DNA from: Pseudomonas kairouanensis
GTDB taxonomy: Bacteria > Pseudomonadota > Gammaproteobacteria > Pseudomonadales > Pseudomonadaceae
Length of the DNA stretch: 64,000 nt
Reading direction: 5' to 3'
Assembly: GCF_004682055.1 (NCBI RefSeq)
Contig: NZ_QUZU01000008.1
Span: 119,749 to 183,748 of the forward strand
The notes under the pieces are model-generated. The model did not search any database and was not told the origin of the DNA. It saw only the letters and a list, made by a program, of their open reading frames with translations. Both the position numbers and the translations under genes were made by a program. Positions 19,297-28,582 of the stretch are shown here, in pieces; the stretch's first letter is position 1, and every line of letters begins with the position of its first letter.

Positions 19297-19654
19297 GGAT
19301 ATTCCTCGTTGCACAGACGTTAGCCGGCCATTTCCGACCCCAATCAAGGGCATGCATTCTAGTGGGTCAAACTCAAGAAGTCACCCTACTGGAAATACGC
19401 CCGAAAACAGCCGGCAATTTATCGGTACGAAGGCACTGAAGTACCTCGCCCCGGTGACAAATACAGACAATCACGCCAGGGCTCTGCGTCGCCCCTTCTA
19501 TATATAGAAGAGGTCGTCATCCATCTCCCTGACGGCCCACCCTGCTAACAGAGGGAGCGGGCAGCGCAGCATCATCGAGACACACAAATACGATGAAACG
19601 CCCTGCCGTTGCGACCCACAACCTGCAGCCGCTGGATATTCGAACCGCTAAAAC
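19297..19654. other. Intergenic region upstream of tig
   Basis: No gene is seen. It contains the tig promoter region and the 14-bp palindrome TTCTATATATAGAA near 19495-19508, and stops at the terminator of the distal tRNA-His. Short ORFs here lack ribosome sites. Confidence 0.6.
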
Positions 19655-19690
19655 CAAAAAAGGCGCCAGACTGTTAAATCTGGCGCCTTT
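19655..19690 (-). terminator. Terminator after distal tRNA-His
   Basis: GGCGCCAGA/TCTGGCGCC stem followed by a run of six T on the minus strand. It is nearly identical to the hairpin at 19952-19986. Confidence 0.9.
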
Positions 19691-19696
19691 CGAATA

Positions 19697-19773
19697 TGGG
19701 GTGGACGAAGGGGATCGAACCCTCGACAACGGGAGTCACAATCCCGTGCTCTACCAACTGAGCTACGCCCACC
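19697..19773 (-). tRNA. tRNA-His (anticodon GTG), distal copy
   Basis: Cloverleaf on the minus strand with anticodon loop TTGTGAC, T-loop TTCGATC, the extra 5' G paired to C73, and an encoded CCA end. Its sequence appears identical to the copy at 19994. Confidence 0.95.
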
Positions 19774-19851
19774 ATATTGCATTAACAAAGAACTCGAACA
19801 TCTTCTTTGTTGAACCTCACCTTACCTGACGGTAGGGCGACGCCTTGAAAT

Positions 19852-19936
19852 TGGTGCGGATGAAGAGACTCGAACTCTTACGCCTCGCGGCGCTGGAACC
19901 TAAATCCAGTGTGTCTACCAATTCCACCACATCCGC
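19852..19936 (-). tRNA. tRNA-Leu (anticodon TAG)
   Basis: 85-base cloverleaf with a long variable arm, anticodon loop TTTAGGT, T-loop TTCGAGT, and an encoded CCA. The long variable arm marks it as class II. Confidence 0.94.
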
Positions 19937-19951
19937 GCTTGAAGCTCTTAA

Positions 19952-19986
19952 AGCAAAGGCGCCAGACGATTAATCTGGCGCCTTTT
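19952..19986 (-). terminator. Terminator-like hairpin after proximal tRNA-His, inside the tRNA cluster
   Basis: Same GGCGCCAGA/TCTGGCGCC stem as at 19655, but with a weaker T-run (CCTTTGCTTT). It sits between tRNA-His and tRNA-Leu and may reduce readthrough to the distal tRNAs. Confidence 0.75.
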
Positions 19987-19993
19987 CAGAATA

Positions 19994-20070
19994 TGGGGTG
20001 GACGAAGGGGATCGAACCCTCGACAACGGGAGTCACAATCCCGTGCTCTACCAACTGAGCTACGCCCACC
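19994..20070 (-). tRNA. tRNA-His (anticodon GTG), proximal copy
   Basis: Apparently identical to the tRNA at 19697-19773, including the encoded CCA and the unusual 5' G:C73 pair of histidine tRNAs. It is followed by its own copy of the hairpin. Confidence 0.95.
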
Positions 20071-20101
20071 ATATAGCGCTACTTGTGCCAAAGCTGCCTA
20101 A

Positions 20102-20178
20102 TGGCGCACCCGGCAGGACTCGAACCTGCGACCATCCGCTTAGAAGGCGGATGCTCTATCCAGCTGAGCTACGGGCGC
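20102..20178 (-). tRNA. tRNA-Arg (anticodon TCT)
   Basis: 77-base cloverleaf on the minus strand, anticodon loop CTTCTAA, T-loop TTCGAGT, encoded CCA. It is first in the Arg-His-Leu-His transcription order. The 279 bases from here to folD hold an AT-rich stretch and no supported gene. Confidence 0.95.
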
Positions 20179-20457
20179 CTTATTAATCTGTATTCTATTA
20201 GGACTACAAACTAAGTGCTTCCAGCCTTGCAGAACAACCATCTATTCTGCTCGACCTTCTTAACCAGTGCTAGGCTGTGCCCGACAAGTGCGACGAATAG
20301 TATAGAGGGCCTTGAAACCCGTCAAATCTTTTTTGAAAAAAATTCATTTTATTTAAGGGGTTAGGGCAATTTGCAGACCAAGCGCCTTTGCCCTCACGCC
20401 ATGGCATGCGAGAATGCGCGCACTTTTCTTCCCCCTCTCGATGGTTAATCACGCGTA

Positions 20458-21312
20458 ATGACTGCACAACTTATCGACGGCAAATCAATCGCCGCCAGCC
20501 TGCGCCAGCAGATCGCCAAACGAGTCACCGAGCGCAGCCAGCAAGGCCTGCGCACGCCTGGCCTCGCGGTGATCCTGGTCGGCAGCGATCCTGCCTCTCA
20601 GGTTTATGTCTCGCACAAGCGTAAAGACTGTGAAGAGGTCGGCTTTATTTCCAAGGCCTACGACCTGCCTGCGCAGACCAGCCAACAGGCCCTCACCGAC
20701 CTGATCGACGGCCTCAACGACGACGCAGGCATCGACGGCATCCTGCTGCAACTGCCACTGCCCGAGCACCTGGACGCGTCCAAACTGCTGGAGCGCATCC
20801 GCCCGGACAAAGACGTCGACGGTTTCCACCCTTATAACGTCGGTCGCCTGGCCCAACGTATCCCGCTACTGCGCCCCTGCACCCCCAAAGGCATCATGAC
20901 CCTGCTGGAAAGCACCGGCGTCGACCTGTACGGCCTGGATGCCGTGGTTGTCGGCGCGTCCAACATCGTCGGTCGTCCGATGGCCATGGAACTGCTGCTG
21001 GCCGGCTGCACCGTCACCGTCACCCACCGCTTCACCAAGGACCTCGCCGGCCACGTTGGCCGTGCCGACCTGGTTGTGGTCGCCGCCGGCAAGCCGGGGC
21101 TGGTCAAGGGTGAGTGGATCAAGGAAGGCGCCATCGTCATCGACGTGGGCATCAACCGCCAGGAAGACGGCAAGCTGGTGGGCGACGTAGTGTACGAAAC
21201 CGCCCTGCCCCGTGCTGGTTGGATCACACCGGTACCGGGTGGCGTCGGCCCGATGACCCGCGCCTGCCTGCTGGAAAACACGCTGTACGCCGCAGAAACC
21301 TTGCACGACTAA
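20458..21312 (+). CDS. folD: Bifunctional methylenetetrahydrofolate dehydrogenase / methenyltetrahydrofolate cyclohydrolase
   Basis: 284 residues. It carries the FolD signatures [15 protein letters not shown] and [18 protein letters not shown], the NADP-binding segment [17 protein letters not shown], and the catalytic Lys in [13 protein letters not shown]. It interconverts one-carbon folate derivatives in the cytosol. It is monocistronic, ended by the terminator at 21328. Confidence 0.97.
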   Translation: MTAQLIDGKSIAASLRQQIAKRVTERSQQGLRTPGLAVILVGSDPASQVYVSHKRKDCEEVGFISKAYDLPAQTSQQALTDLIDGLNDDAGIDGILLQLPLPEHLDASKLLERIRPDKDVDGFHPYNVGRLAQRIPLLRPCTPKGIMTLLESTGVDLYGLDAVVVGASNIVGRPMAMELLLAGCTVTVTHRFTKDLAGHVGRADLVVVAAGKPGLVKGEWIKEGAIVIDVGINRQEDGKLVGDVVYETALPRAGWITPVPGGVGPMTRACLLENTLYAAETLHD

Positions 21313-21327
21313 TAACTCGCCGTGCTG

Positions 21328-21358
21328 AAAAAGCCCTGCCTTATCGCAGGGCTTTTTA
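21328..21358 (+). terminator. Rho-independent terminator of folD
   Basis: AAGCCCTGC/GCAGGGCTT stem, five-base loop, and a T5 run, 16 bases past the folD stop. Confidence 0.92.
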
Positions 21359-21519
21359 TTGCGCGCCATAAACTGATTTTTTCTTAGTTTTTAAGCACTT
21401 TCGTCCGGTTCTCGAAGAACATTCGACAGTTTCTGATCCATACTCCTAAAATGTAACGGCATTTGTCATATAACCCGTTCCCCAACGGTATTTCCTTACT
21501 TTTTAGCGAGTTCATCCGC

Positions 21520-22443
21520 GTGAAAATTCGTCTCTCTCTCGTCAGCCTATTGTTTGCATTTACAGGCACCTTCGCGCACGCCGCCGAGACCACCCAGGCC
21601 CCGCGTGACACCTCCAAGCTGCAAATCGCTTCCGGCAGCGCCATGCTGGTAGACCTGCAGACCAACAAAGTCATCTATTCCAGCAACCCGGACGTGGTGG
21701 TGCCCATCGCCTCCGTAAGCAAGCTGATGACCGGCTTGGTGGTGCTGGAAGCCAAGCAGAATATGGACGAATACATCGACATCAACATCAAGGACACGCC
21801 GGAAATGAAAGGCGTGTTTTCCCGCGTGAAAATCGGCAGCGAAATGCCGCGCAAAGAGATGCTGCTGATCGCCCTGATGTCCTCGGAAAACCGTGCCGCC
21901 GCGAGCCTCGCCCACCACTATCCAGGCGGCTACCCGGCGTTTATCGCGGCGATGAACGCCAAGGCCAAGGCGTTGGGCATGACCAGCACCCACTATGTTG
22001 AGCCCACCGGCTTGTCGATCCACAACGTGTCCACCGCCCGTGACCTGAGCAAGCTGCTCGCCGCCGCGCGTCACTACCCGATGCTGAGCCAGTTGAGCAC
22101 TACCAAGGAAAAGACCGTGTCGTTCCGCAAGCCCAACTACACCCTGGGCTTCTCCAACACCGACCACCTGATCAACCGTGCCAACTGGGATATCAAGCTG
22201 ACCAAGACCGGTTTCACCAACCAGGCCGGGCACTGCCTGGTGCTGGTGACCAGTATGGGTAACCGTCCGGTTTCCCTGGTGATCCTGGACGCGTTTGGCA
22301 AATTCACCCACTTTGCCGATGCGGGCCGGATTCGTAATTGGGTCGAGACAGGCAAGAGTGGGTCAGTGCCGGATGTGGCGTTGCGCTACAAGGCCGATAA
22401 AAACCTGAAGAATCGCCCGAACGCGGCAGAAGTGCGTCGCTAA
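21520..22443 (+). CDS. pbpG: D-alanyl-D-alanine endopeptidase (PBP7-like)
   Basis: 307 residues with a signal peptide ending in AHAAE. It has the three active-site motifs of serine penicillin-binding proteins: S-V-S-K (ASVSKLMTG), S-E-N (SSENRAA) and K-T-G ([11 protein letters not shown]). It cleaves D-Ala-mDAP crosslinks in the periplasm. The start chosen is GTG 21520 (then [10 protein letters not shown]), which gives a proper signal peptide; the longer TTG start at 21463 would disrupt it. Confidence 0.93.
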   Translation: MKIRLSLVSLLFAFTGTFAHAAETTQAPRDTSKLQIASGSAMLVDLQTNKVIYSSNPDVVVPIASVSKLMTGLVVLEAKQNMDEYIDINIKDTPEMKGVFSRVKIGSEMPRKEMLLIALMSSENRAAASLAHHYPGGYPAFIAAMNAKAKALGMTSTHYVEPTGLSIHNVSTARDLSKLLAAARHYPMLSQLSTTKEKTVSFRKPNYTLGFSNTDHLINRANWDIKLTKTGFTNQAGHCLVLVTSMGNRPVSLVILDAFGKFTHFADAGRIRNWVETGKSGSVPDVALRYKADKNLKNRPNAAEVRR

Positions 22444-22456
22444 CACCGCAATACCT

Positions 22457-22548
22457 AATGTGGGAGGGGACTTGCTCCCGATAGCGGTATATCAGTGGCA
22501 GATGCACTGACTGACACACCGCTATCGGGGGCAAGCCCCCTCCCACAT
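22457..22548. repeat. REP pair (REPIN), convergent hairpins
   Basis: GTGGGAGGGGACTTGCTCCCGAT on the plus strand (bases spaced over 22460-22482) and its near-complement at 22521-22546, 92 bp in all. It lies between pbpG and a convergent lipoprotein gene. Confidence 0.85.
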
Positions 22549-22568
22549 GGGCGCTTGGGTGTTCTTTT

Positions 22569-23231
22569 CTATTTGGTTTCAGCCAACACTTTAAGCGCCT
22601 GCGCAGCCGCCCGCTCCTGCCCGGCCTGAGCCGTTGCATTCGCCGCCTCCCGCCAACGCTGCGCATCCACATTCGCCGGCAACTGGCTCGGCCGCTGAGT
22701 GAGGATTGCCCAACTCCCGGCGCTTTTCCATTTAGATTCAAAATCGCTGAAGCTCATCAACAACCGTCGGTCCATGCCCGAGCGCAGCAGCACGGTGCTC
22801 TTCTGCTGGTTGAACCCCACCACGACCACATAGTGCGCGTCAGAGAACATCCCGCCACCGATACGCGCCATCACCGGATACCCCGCCGCCACCTGCGCCA
22901 GCACTGCCGTGAGCTTGGCATCCAACGGGTACACCATCAGCCCGTACTCACGCGCCAGCACCTGCATGTTGCGCTCCAGGTTCGCTTCGCCGCCGGGCAA
23001 ATGCAGTGGCTTATCCAACAGGCCCGGTGTCATGACAATGCCTTGTTGCGACAGCATGCTGGCTAAGGCCGTAGGGCCGCTCTGATAGGCCTCGCTGCGA
23101 AACGTCGGTACGCCGTTGAGCTCGACACGCTCCGGCAAGCCCGGCAGCTTCGACGGCGCAGAGGAACAGGCTGCAAGGCCCAGGGCGCACGCCAGCAACA
23201 CGGAATTTGGAAGGTTTGACCGTAACCGCAA
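22569..23231 (-). CDS. C39-like peptidase-fold lipoprotein with Ser in place of catalytic Cys
   Basis: 220 residues. The N-terminus has a lipoprotein signal with lipobox LGLAAC. The fold resembles C39 or PA2778-type cysteine peptidases: the nucleophile segment reads YQSGPTALASML where active members have QCGPxAL, and the partner His is in DAHYVVVVGF. Only Cys-to-Ser is changed at the nucleophile, so it may be a peptide-binding pseudoenzyme or have weak activity. A TTG at 23231 with an AGAG ribosome site is the best start; no ATG fits. Confidence 0.75.
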   Translation of the reverse strand: MRLRSNLPNSVLLACALGLAACSSAPSKLPGLPERVELNGVPTFRSEAYQSGPTALASMLSQQGIVMTPGLLDKPLHLPGGEANLERNMQVLAREYGLMVYPLDAKLTAVLAQVAAGYPVMARIGGGMFSDAHYVVVVGFNQQKSTVLLRSGMDRRLLMSFSDFESKWKSAGSWAILTQRPSQLPANVDAQRWREAANATAQAGQERAAAQALKVLAETK

Positions 23232-23442
23232 TTTTTTACTCTCTTGATCAACTGCCGGTAAGGGCCCTGATCATAGGACGCTCTGCCACGCGGGTATAGC
23301 CTCAAGCGTCAGTAAAGCGTCCGGCATAGAGCAAAGAAGTTGGACAGACACGACCATTGGTCAATAGCGGGCAACCGCCAGGTGACTAGACTGTCCATTG
23401 AAAAGACTGTGTGTGCCCCGTACGGGGCGAAAGGAGGCCCGA

Positions 23443-23598
23443 ATGAGCCTTGCAACAACGATTTTCATGTTGATCTGCGGTTGGCTGGCGGTTGCCGGCG
23501 CCATGTTGTGGGGGGTGTTGCGCATAGCCCGCCGGCACCATCACCCCCACGTCGTCAAACCCGCCAAACCCCACAAGGCGGCGGTACATCACGCCTAG
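23443..23598 (+). CDS. Small His-rich single-span membrane protein
   Basis: 51 residues with a perfect AGGAGG ribosome site 6 bases before the ATG. One membrane span (about 4-27, LATTIFMLICGWLAVAGAML) is followed by a basic, His-rich tail (RRHHHPHV onward, seven His). Seven His in 22 residues suggests metal binding or pH sensing; this is inference. It overlaps the convergent lipoprotein gene by four bases. No family known. Confidence 0.7.
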   Translation: MSLATTIFMLICGWLAVAGAMLWGVLRIARRHHHPHVVKPAKPHKAAVHHA

Positions 23599-24005
23599 CC
23601 AGGCATGCAATTGAAGTCCTCGGTCGCCGCAACCTCCTTGCCGTGGCCATCCTTGAGGGAGGCGCGCACGGTGGTGCCCAGGCTCGATTCCACCAGGGTG
23701 TAGTGCTCGCCCGCCCTGAAGTGCTTGTATTCGACCCGACCTTGGCAGTCCTGCTGGTTGTCGTCGCCGGGTTCCTCTTCAAACAACGTCACATCCAAGC
23801 GATGATCCCCAGGGCTTACTTCAAAGAAGCGCCCGTCATTCACGCGTTTGCCGTCCACGCGTTCGGCCATCAGGTCGTTCGGCGCTTCTTCTTTCAAACC
23901 AATCCACGCTTCGCTCGGGTCCGCTTTCGGGATCGGGCCGGCGCACGCCGACAACAACAGCACAGCACCGAGGGCAGGAATCAACAATAAGGGCTTGAGT
24001 GACAT
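23595..24005 (-). CDS. Small outer-membrane lipoprotein, unknown function
   Basis: 136 residues. The signal peptide ends at lipobox LLLSAC (Cys21), then a compact mature domain with FFEVSPGDHRLDVTLF and a C-terminal Cys pair (QQDCQG and NFNCMPG style). It looks like the small PA0061-type Pseudomonas lipoproteins. The start is ATG 24005. It is divergent from the RND pump operon but shares no obvious control site with it. Confidence 0.75.
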   Translation of the reverse strand: MSLKPLLLIPALGAVLLLSACAGPIPKADPSEAWIGLKEEAPNDLMAERVDGKRVNDGRFFEVSPGDHRLDVTLFEEEPGDDNQQDCQGRVEYKHFRAGEHYTLVESSLGTTVRASLKDGHGKEVAATEDFNCMPG

Positions 24006-24201
24006 GGCAGGGCTCCAAAGAAAGACGATGTGTCCGATGGGTGACAAGCTTGAGGAGGGGGCCCGTGTAGAACAAATGAATACATATGAAACGATCTTAA
24101 GCTCCAACCTAAATGTTCCTTCACCTGGCTGAAAGGCGCGTGTTAGGTGGGTCGGGCAAGACTGCCGGGGTTTGCAATCCTGCTCCCCTGGAGGTTCACG
24201 C

Positions 24202-27200
24202 ATGCTCGGGCTGGTAAAGACCGCACTGCAAAAGCCGTACACGTTTATCGTGTTGGCCATATTCATCTGCATCATCGGGCCGATGGCGGCCCTGCGAACC
24301 CCCACGGATGTGTTTCCCGATATCGGCATTCCCGTGGTCGCCGTGGTCTGGCAGTACAACGGCCTGTCGCCGGATGCCATGGCCGGTCGGGTGATCTACA
24401 CCTACGAACGCTCCCTGAGCACCACCGTCAACGACATCGAACATATCGAATCGCAATCGCTGCCCGGCATGGGCATCGTCAAGATCTTCTTCCAGCCCGG
24501 CGTGGATATTCGCACCGCCAACGCCCAGGTGACGGCCGTTTCACAAACCGTGCTCAAGCAGATGCCGCCCGGCATCACGCCGCCGCTGATCCTCAACTAC
24601 AGCGCCTCCACGGTGCCGATCCTGCAGATGGCGTTCTCCAGCCCCAGCCTCTCGGAAGCCAAAATCCGCGACTTGGTGCAGAACAATATCCGCCTGCCCC
24701 TCAGCGCCCTGCCCGGCCTGGCCATGCCGACGCCCATGGGCGGCAAGCAACGCCAGATCACCCTCGACCTTGACCCCCAGGCGCTGGCCGCCAAAGGCCT
24801 GTCGGCGCAGGACGTGGGCAACGCCCTGGCGCTGCAGAACCAGATTATCCCGGTGGGCACCGCCAAGCTCGGCCCCAACGAATACACCATCCTGCTCAAC
24901 AACAGCCCCAAGGCCATCGATGAGCTCAACGACCTGCCGATCAAGACCGTCGACGGCGCGCTGATCACCATCGGCCAAGTGGCCCACGTACGTGACGGCT
25001 CGCCGCCGCAAACCAACATCGTGCGCGTTGACGGCCACCGCGCCGTGCTGATGCCGGCGCTCAAGAACGGCAGCATCTCCACCCTGTCGATCATCGACGG
25101 TATCCGCCAGATGCTGCCGCGTATCAACGAGACCCTGCCGCCGTCGCTCAAGACGTCGCTGCTGGGTGATGCATCGGTGTTCGTCAAGCAGTCGGTGGGC
25201 AGCGTGGCCCAGGAAGGCATCATCGCCGCGCTGCTGACCAGTGCGATGATCCTGCTGTTTCTCGGCAGTTGGCGCTCCACGATCATCATTGCTGCCTCGA
25301 TTCCCCTGGCGGTGCTGTCGGCGATTGCGCTGTTGGCGGTCAGCGGGCAAACCCTCAACGTCATGACCCTCGGCGGGCTGGCGTTGGCCGTGGGTATCCT
25401 GGTGGACGACGCCACGGTGACCATCGAGAACATCAACTGGCACCTGGAGCAAGGCAAGTCGGTAAAGACCGCGATCCTCGACGGCGCCGCGCAAATCGTC
25501 GGTCCGGCGTTCGTATCGCTGCTGTGTATCTGCATCGTGTTCGTGCCGATGTTCTTGTTGCAAGGCATCGCCGGCTACCTGTTCCGGCCGATGGCCCTGG
25601 CGGTGATCTTTGCCATGGCCAGTTCGTTCATCCTGTCGCGCACCCTGGTGCCGACCCTGGCGATGTTCCTGCTCAAGCCCCACACCCCGGAGCAAGGCGC
25701 GGGGCATCATCCGGAAGATGCATTCATCAACCACCACGAGGGCGAGCAACACCAAAAGCCGCGCAATGCCCTGCTGCAAGGGGTGCTGAATTTCCAGCAA
25801 GGGTTCGAGCGCCACTTCTCGAACATCCGCGATACCTACCACGGGTTGCTGACCCTGGCGCTGGCCAATCGCAAGCGCTTTATCGTTGGCTTCCTGGCCT
25901 GCGTACTCGCATCCTTCCTGTTGCTGCCCAGCCTGGGCCAGGATTTCTTCCCCGCCACCGATGCCGGCGCCCTAGCGCTGCATGTGCGCCTGCCGTTGGG
26001 CACGCGTATCGAGGAAAGCGCCGCCGCCTTCGACCGCATCGAGCAGCGGATCCGCGAAGTGATCCCCGCCGCCGAACTGGACACCATCGTCGACAACATC
26101 GGCATCCCCCTCAGCGGTATCGACATGGCCTACAGCAGCAGCGGCACCATCGGCCCGCAGGATGGCGACATCCAGGTCACCCTGAAAAAGGACCACGCCC
26201 CTACCGCCGACTACGTGAAAAAGCTGCGTGAAGCCCTGCCGCAAAGCTTCCCCGGCAGCCACTTCGCCTTCCTCCCGGCAGACATCAGCAGCCAGATCCT
26301 CAACTTCGGCGCCCCGGCCCCGCTGGACGTGAAAATTTCCGGGCGCAGCGATGAGGAAAACCGAGCCTATGCGGTGGAACTTGAGCGTCGCTTGCAGCAC
26401 GTACCGGGCATCGCCGACCTGCGGATCCAGCAGTCCACCGGCTACCCGTCGCTGCAAGTCAACGTCGACCGCCTGCGCGCCAACGGCCTGGGCATCACCG
26501 AACGCGACGTGACCAACAGCATGGTCGCCTCCCTGGCCGGCAGCTCGCAGACCGCCCCGACCTTCTGGCTCAACCCTGCCAACGGTGTGTCGTACTCCAT
26601 TGTGGCTGCCACGCCGCAATACCGCCTCGACAGCTTGCCGTCACTGGAAGCCCTGCCGGTTACCGGTGCGGACGGCCAGTCACAAATCCTCGGTGGCGTG
26701 GCAAGCATTTCCCGTGTGCAAAGCCCGGCCGTGGTGACCCACTACAACATCGAACCCACCCTGGACCTGTACGCCAACGTACAAGGCCGCGACCTGGGCG
26801 GCGTGGCGCGCGACGTGCAAAAAGTGCTGGATGACACCGCGTCCATGCGCCCCAAAGGCGCAACCATCAGCCTGCACGGGCAGATCGACGCACTGCACGA
26901 AGCCTTCAGCGGCCTGAGCCTGGGCTTGCTCGGTGCGGTGGTGCTGATCTACCTGCTGATCGTGGTCAACTTCCAGTCCTGGGCCGACCCGTTCGTGATC
27001 ATCACCGCCCTGCCAGCGGCGCTGGCAGGCATCGTGTGGATGCTGTTCCTGAGCGGCACTTCGTTATCGGTGCCCGCATTGACCGGGGCCATTTTGTGCA
27101 TGGGCGTGGCCACCGCCAACTCGATCCTGGTGGTGAGCTTCTGCCGTGAGCGCCTGGCCGAACATGGCGATGCCCTCAAGGCCGCCATGGAAGCTGGCTA

Positions 27201-27423
27201 TACGCGCTTCCGCCCGGTGTGCATGACCGCCTTGGCGATGATCATCGGCATGTTGCCGCTGGCCCTGTCCGAAGAACAAAACGCCCCCCTCGGCCGGGCG
27301 GTGATTGGTGGGCTGATCTTCGCCACCATCGCCACCCTGTTGTTTGTACCCGTGGTTTTCAGCCTGGTCCACGGGCGTCACCCTACTCGCGCTGTTGCAG
27401 GAGAAACCCCACATGTCGTCTGA
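24202..27423 (+). CDS. RND-family efflux pump, inner-membrane transporter subunit
   Basis: 1073 residues. The RND layout is complete: TM1, a large periplasmic loop, TM2-6 with the proton-relay Asp pair in GILVDDATVTIEN, a second periplasmic loop, and TM7-12. A His-rich cytoplasmic stretch (HHPEDAFINHHEGEQH, between TM6 and TM7) is unusual and might bind metal, but it is not the usual CusA methionine set. It probably exports drugs, dyes or metals by proton antiport. ATG 24202 has a CTGGAGG ribosome site. It is first in an operon with adaptor and outer-membrane genes, an unusual order. Confidence 0.93.
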   Translation: MLGLVKTALQKPYTFIVLAIFICIIGPMAALRTPTDVFPDIGIPVVAVVWQYNGLSPDAMAGRVIYTYERSLSTTVNDIEHIESQSLPGMGIVKIFFQPGVDIRTANAQVTAVSQTVLKQMPPGITPPLILNYSASTVPILQMAFSSPSLSEAKIRDLVQNNIRLPLSALPGLAMPTPMGGKQRQITLDLDPQALAAKGLSAQDVGNALALQNQIIPVGTAKLGPNEYTILLNNSPKAIDELNDLPIKTVDGALITIGQVAHVRDGSPPQTNIVRVDGHRAVLMPALKNGSISTLSIIDGIRQMLPRINETLPPSLKTSLLGDASVFVKQSVGSVAQEGIIAALLTSAMILLFLGSWRSTIIIAASIPLAVLSAIALLAVSGQTLNVMTLGGLALAVGILVDDATVTIENINWHLEQGKSVKTAILDGAAQIVGPAFVSLLCICIVFVPMFLLQGIAGYLFRPMALAVIFAMASSFILSRTLVPTLAMFLLKPHTPEQGAGHHPEDAFINHHEGEQHQKPRNALLQGVLNFQQGFERHFSNIRDTYHGLLTLALANRKRFIVGFLACVLASFLLLPSLGQDFFPATDAGALALHVRLPLGTRIEESAAAFDRIEQRIREVIPAAELDTIVDNIGIPLSGIDMAYSSSGTIGPQDGDIQVTLKKDHAPTADYVKKLREALPQSFPGSHFAFLPADISSQILNFGAPAPLDVKISGRSDEENRAYAVELERRLQHVPGIADLRIQQSTGYPSLQVNVDRLRANGLGITERDVTNSMVASLAGSSQTAPTFWLNPANGVSYSIVAATPQYRLDSLPSLEALPVTGADGQSQILGGVASISRVQSPAVVTHYNIEPTLDLYANVQGRDLGGVARDVQKVLDDTASMRPKGATISLHGQIDALHEAFSGLSLGLLGAVVLIYLLIVVNFQSWADPFVIITALPAALAGIVWMLFLSGTSLSVPALTGAILCMGVATANSILVVSFCRERLAEHGDALKAAMEAGYTRFRPVCMTALAMIIGMLPLALSEEQNAPLGRAVIGGLIFATIATLLFVPVVFSLVHGRHPTRAVAGETPHVV

Positions 27424-28582
27424 TCACAAACCCTCGCGCAAGCGTCTGATGCTCATGGGTGTCGGCGGCCTGACACTGGCTGCGCTGTTGGTCGCCAACG
27501 GCCTGCATGCCCGTACATTGCACGAACAATCGGTCACCGCCTGGACGCAAACCGCAGCCATCCCCCAAGTGATGGTGTTCCAACCGCAACAAAACGCCGC
27601 CGGCGACACCCTGCGCTTGCCGGCCCACCTGGAAGCCTGGAGCAAGGCGCCGATCCATGCCCGGGTCAGCGGCTACCTGAAGGACTGGAAAGCCGATATC
27701 GGTGCACAGGTCAAAGCCGGGCAAATCCTGGCCGAAATCGACAGCCCCGACCTCGACCAGCAACTGGCGCAGACCCATGCGCGCCTGGTGCAGGAGCAAG
27801 CCAATGCGCGCCTGGCCGAAACCACCGCTACGCGCTGGCAAAACCTGCTGGCCAGCCATTCGGTGTCGCGCCAGGAGGCGGATGAAAAAACCTCCAACGC
27901 CGTTGCAGCCAAGGCCAACGCCGAAGCTGCCGCTGCGGACTACGCACGCCTGTCGGCGCTGGCAAGCTACAAGACCATTCGCGCGCCGTTCGCTGGCACC
28001 ATCACCGCGCGTAACACCGATATCGGCCAGTTGATCAAGGCCGATACCGACAGCGACCCCGAGCTGTTCAACATTGCCGACACCCACCAACTGCGCCTGT
28101 ACGTACCGGTGCCGCAGAACTACGCGGCCGTTATCCACCCAGGCCTTGAGGCCCAGTTGACGGTGCCCGAGCACCCCGGCGAACACTTCAAGGCGCGCCT
28201 GATCGGCGACTCCACCGCCATCGACCGCCGCTCCGGCACCTTGCTGGCGCAGTTCGTCGCCGATAACCCCAAAGGCGAATTGCTGCCCGGCGATTACGCC
28301 GAGGCAACCTTCGCGATTCCGGCGGACACCCACGGTGTGAGCATCCCGGCCAGTGCGCTGATCTTCCGCGCCCAAGGCACTCAGGTGGCGGTATTGGACG
28401 CGCAGAATCATGTGCACCTGCAAGCCATCCATATCGGCCTGGACCTTGGCGAACGCCTGGTGATCGACCAGGGCCTGAAACCCGCCGACCGTGTCGTCGA
28501 CAACCCGCCCGACGCCTTGCGCGAGGGTGACCCGGTGCAACTGGCCGACGCCTCCGGAGGTGCGCATGCGCCCAAGGCTTAA
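27413..28582 (+). CDS. RND efflux periplasmic adaptor (membrane-fusion protein)
   Basis: 389 residues. A membrane anchor is at about 13-33, followed by the lipoyl half-motif (ARVSGYLKDWKADIGAQVKAGQIL), an alpha-helical hairpin (about 110-185) and beta-barrel domains. It links the pump at 24202 to the outer-membrane factor at 28566. Its start at 27413 lies 11 bases inside the pump gene, so translation is coupled; a CAGGAG site precedes it. Confidence 0.93.
   Translation: MSSDHKPSRKRLMLMGVGGLTLAALLVANGLHARTLHEQSVTAWTQTAAIPQVMVFQPQQNAAGDTLRLPAHLEAWSKAPIHARVSGYLKDWKADIGAQVKAGQILAEIDSPDLDQQLAQTHARLVQEQANARLAETTATRWQNLLASHSVSRQEADEKTSNAVAAKANAEAAAADYARLSALASYKTIRAPFAGTITARNTDIGQLIKADTDSDPELFNIADTHQLRLYVPVPQNYAAVIHPGLEAQLTVPEHPGEHFKARLIGDSTAIDRRSGTLLAQFVADNPKGELLPGDYAEATFAIPADTHGVSIPASALIFRAQGTQVAVLDAQNHVHLQAIHIGLDLGERLVIDQGLKPADRVVDNPPDALREGDPVQLADASGGAHAPKA

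Noticed and set aside
17962..19323. 453-codon ORF on the plus strand
   Set aside because: Antisense to tig.
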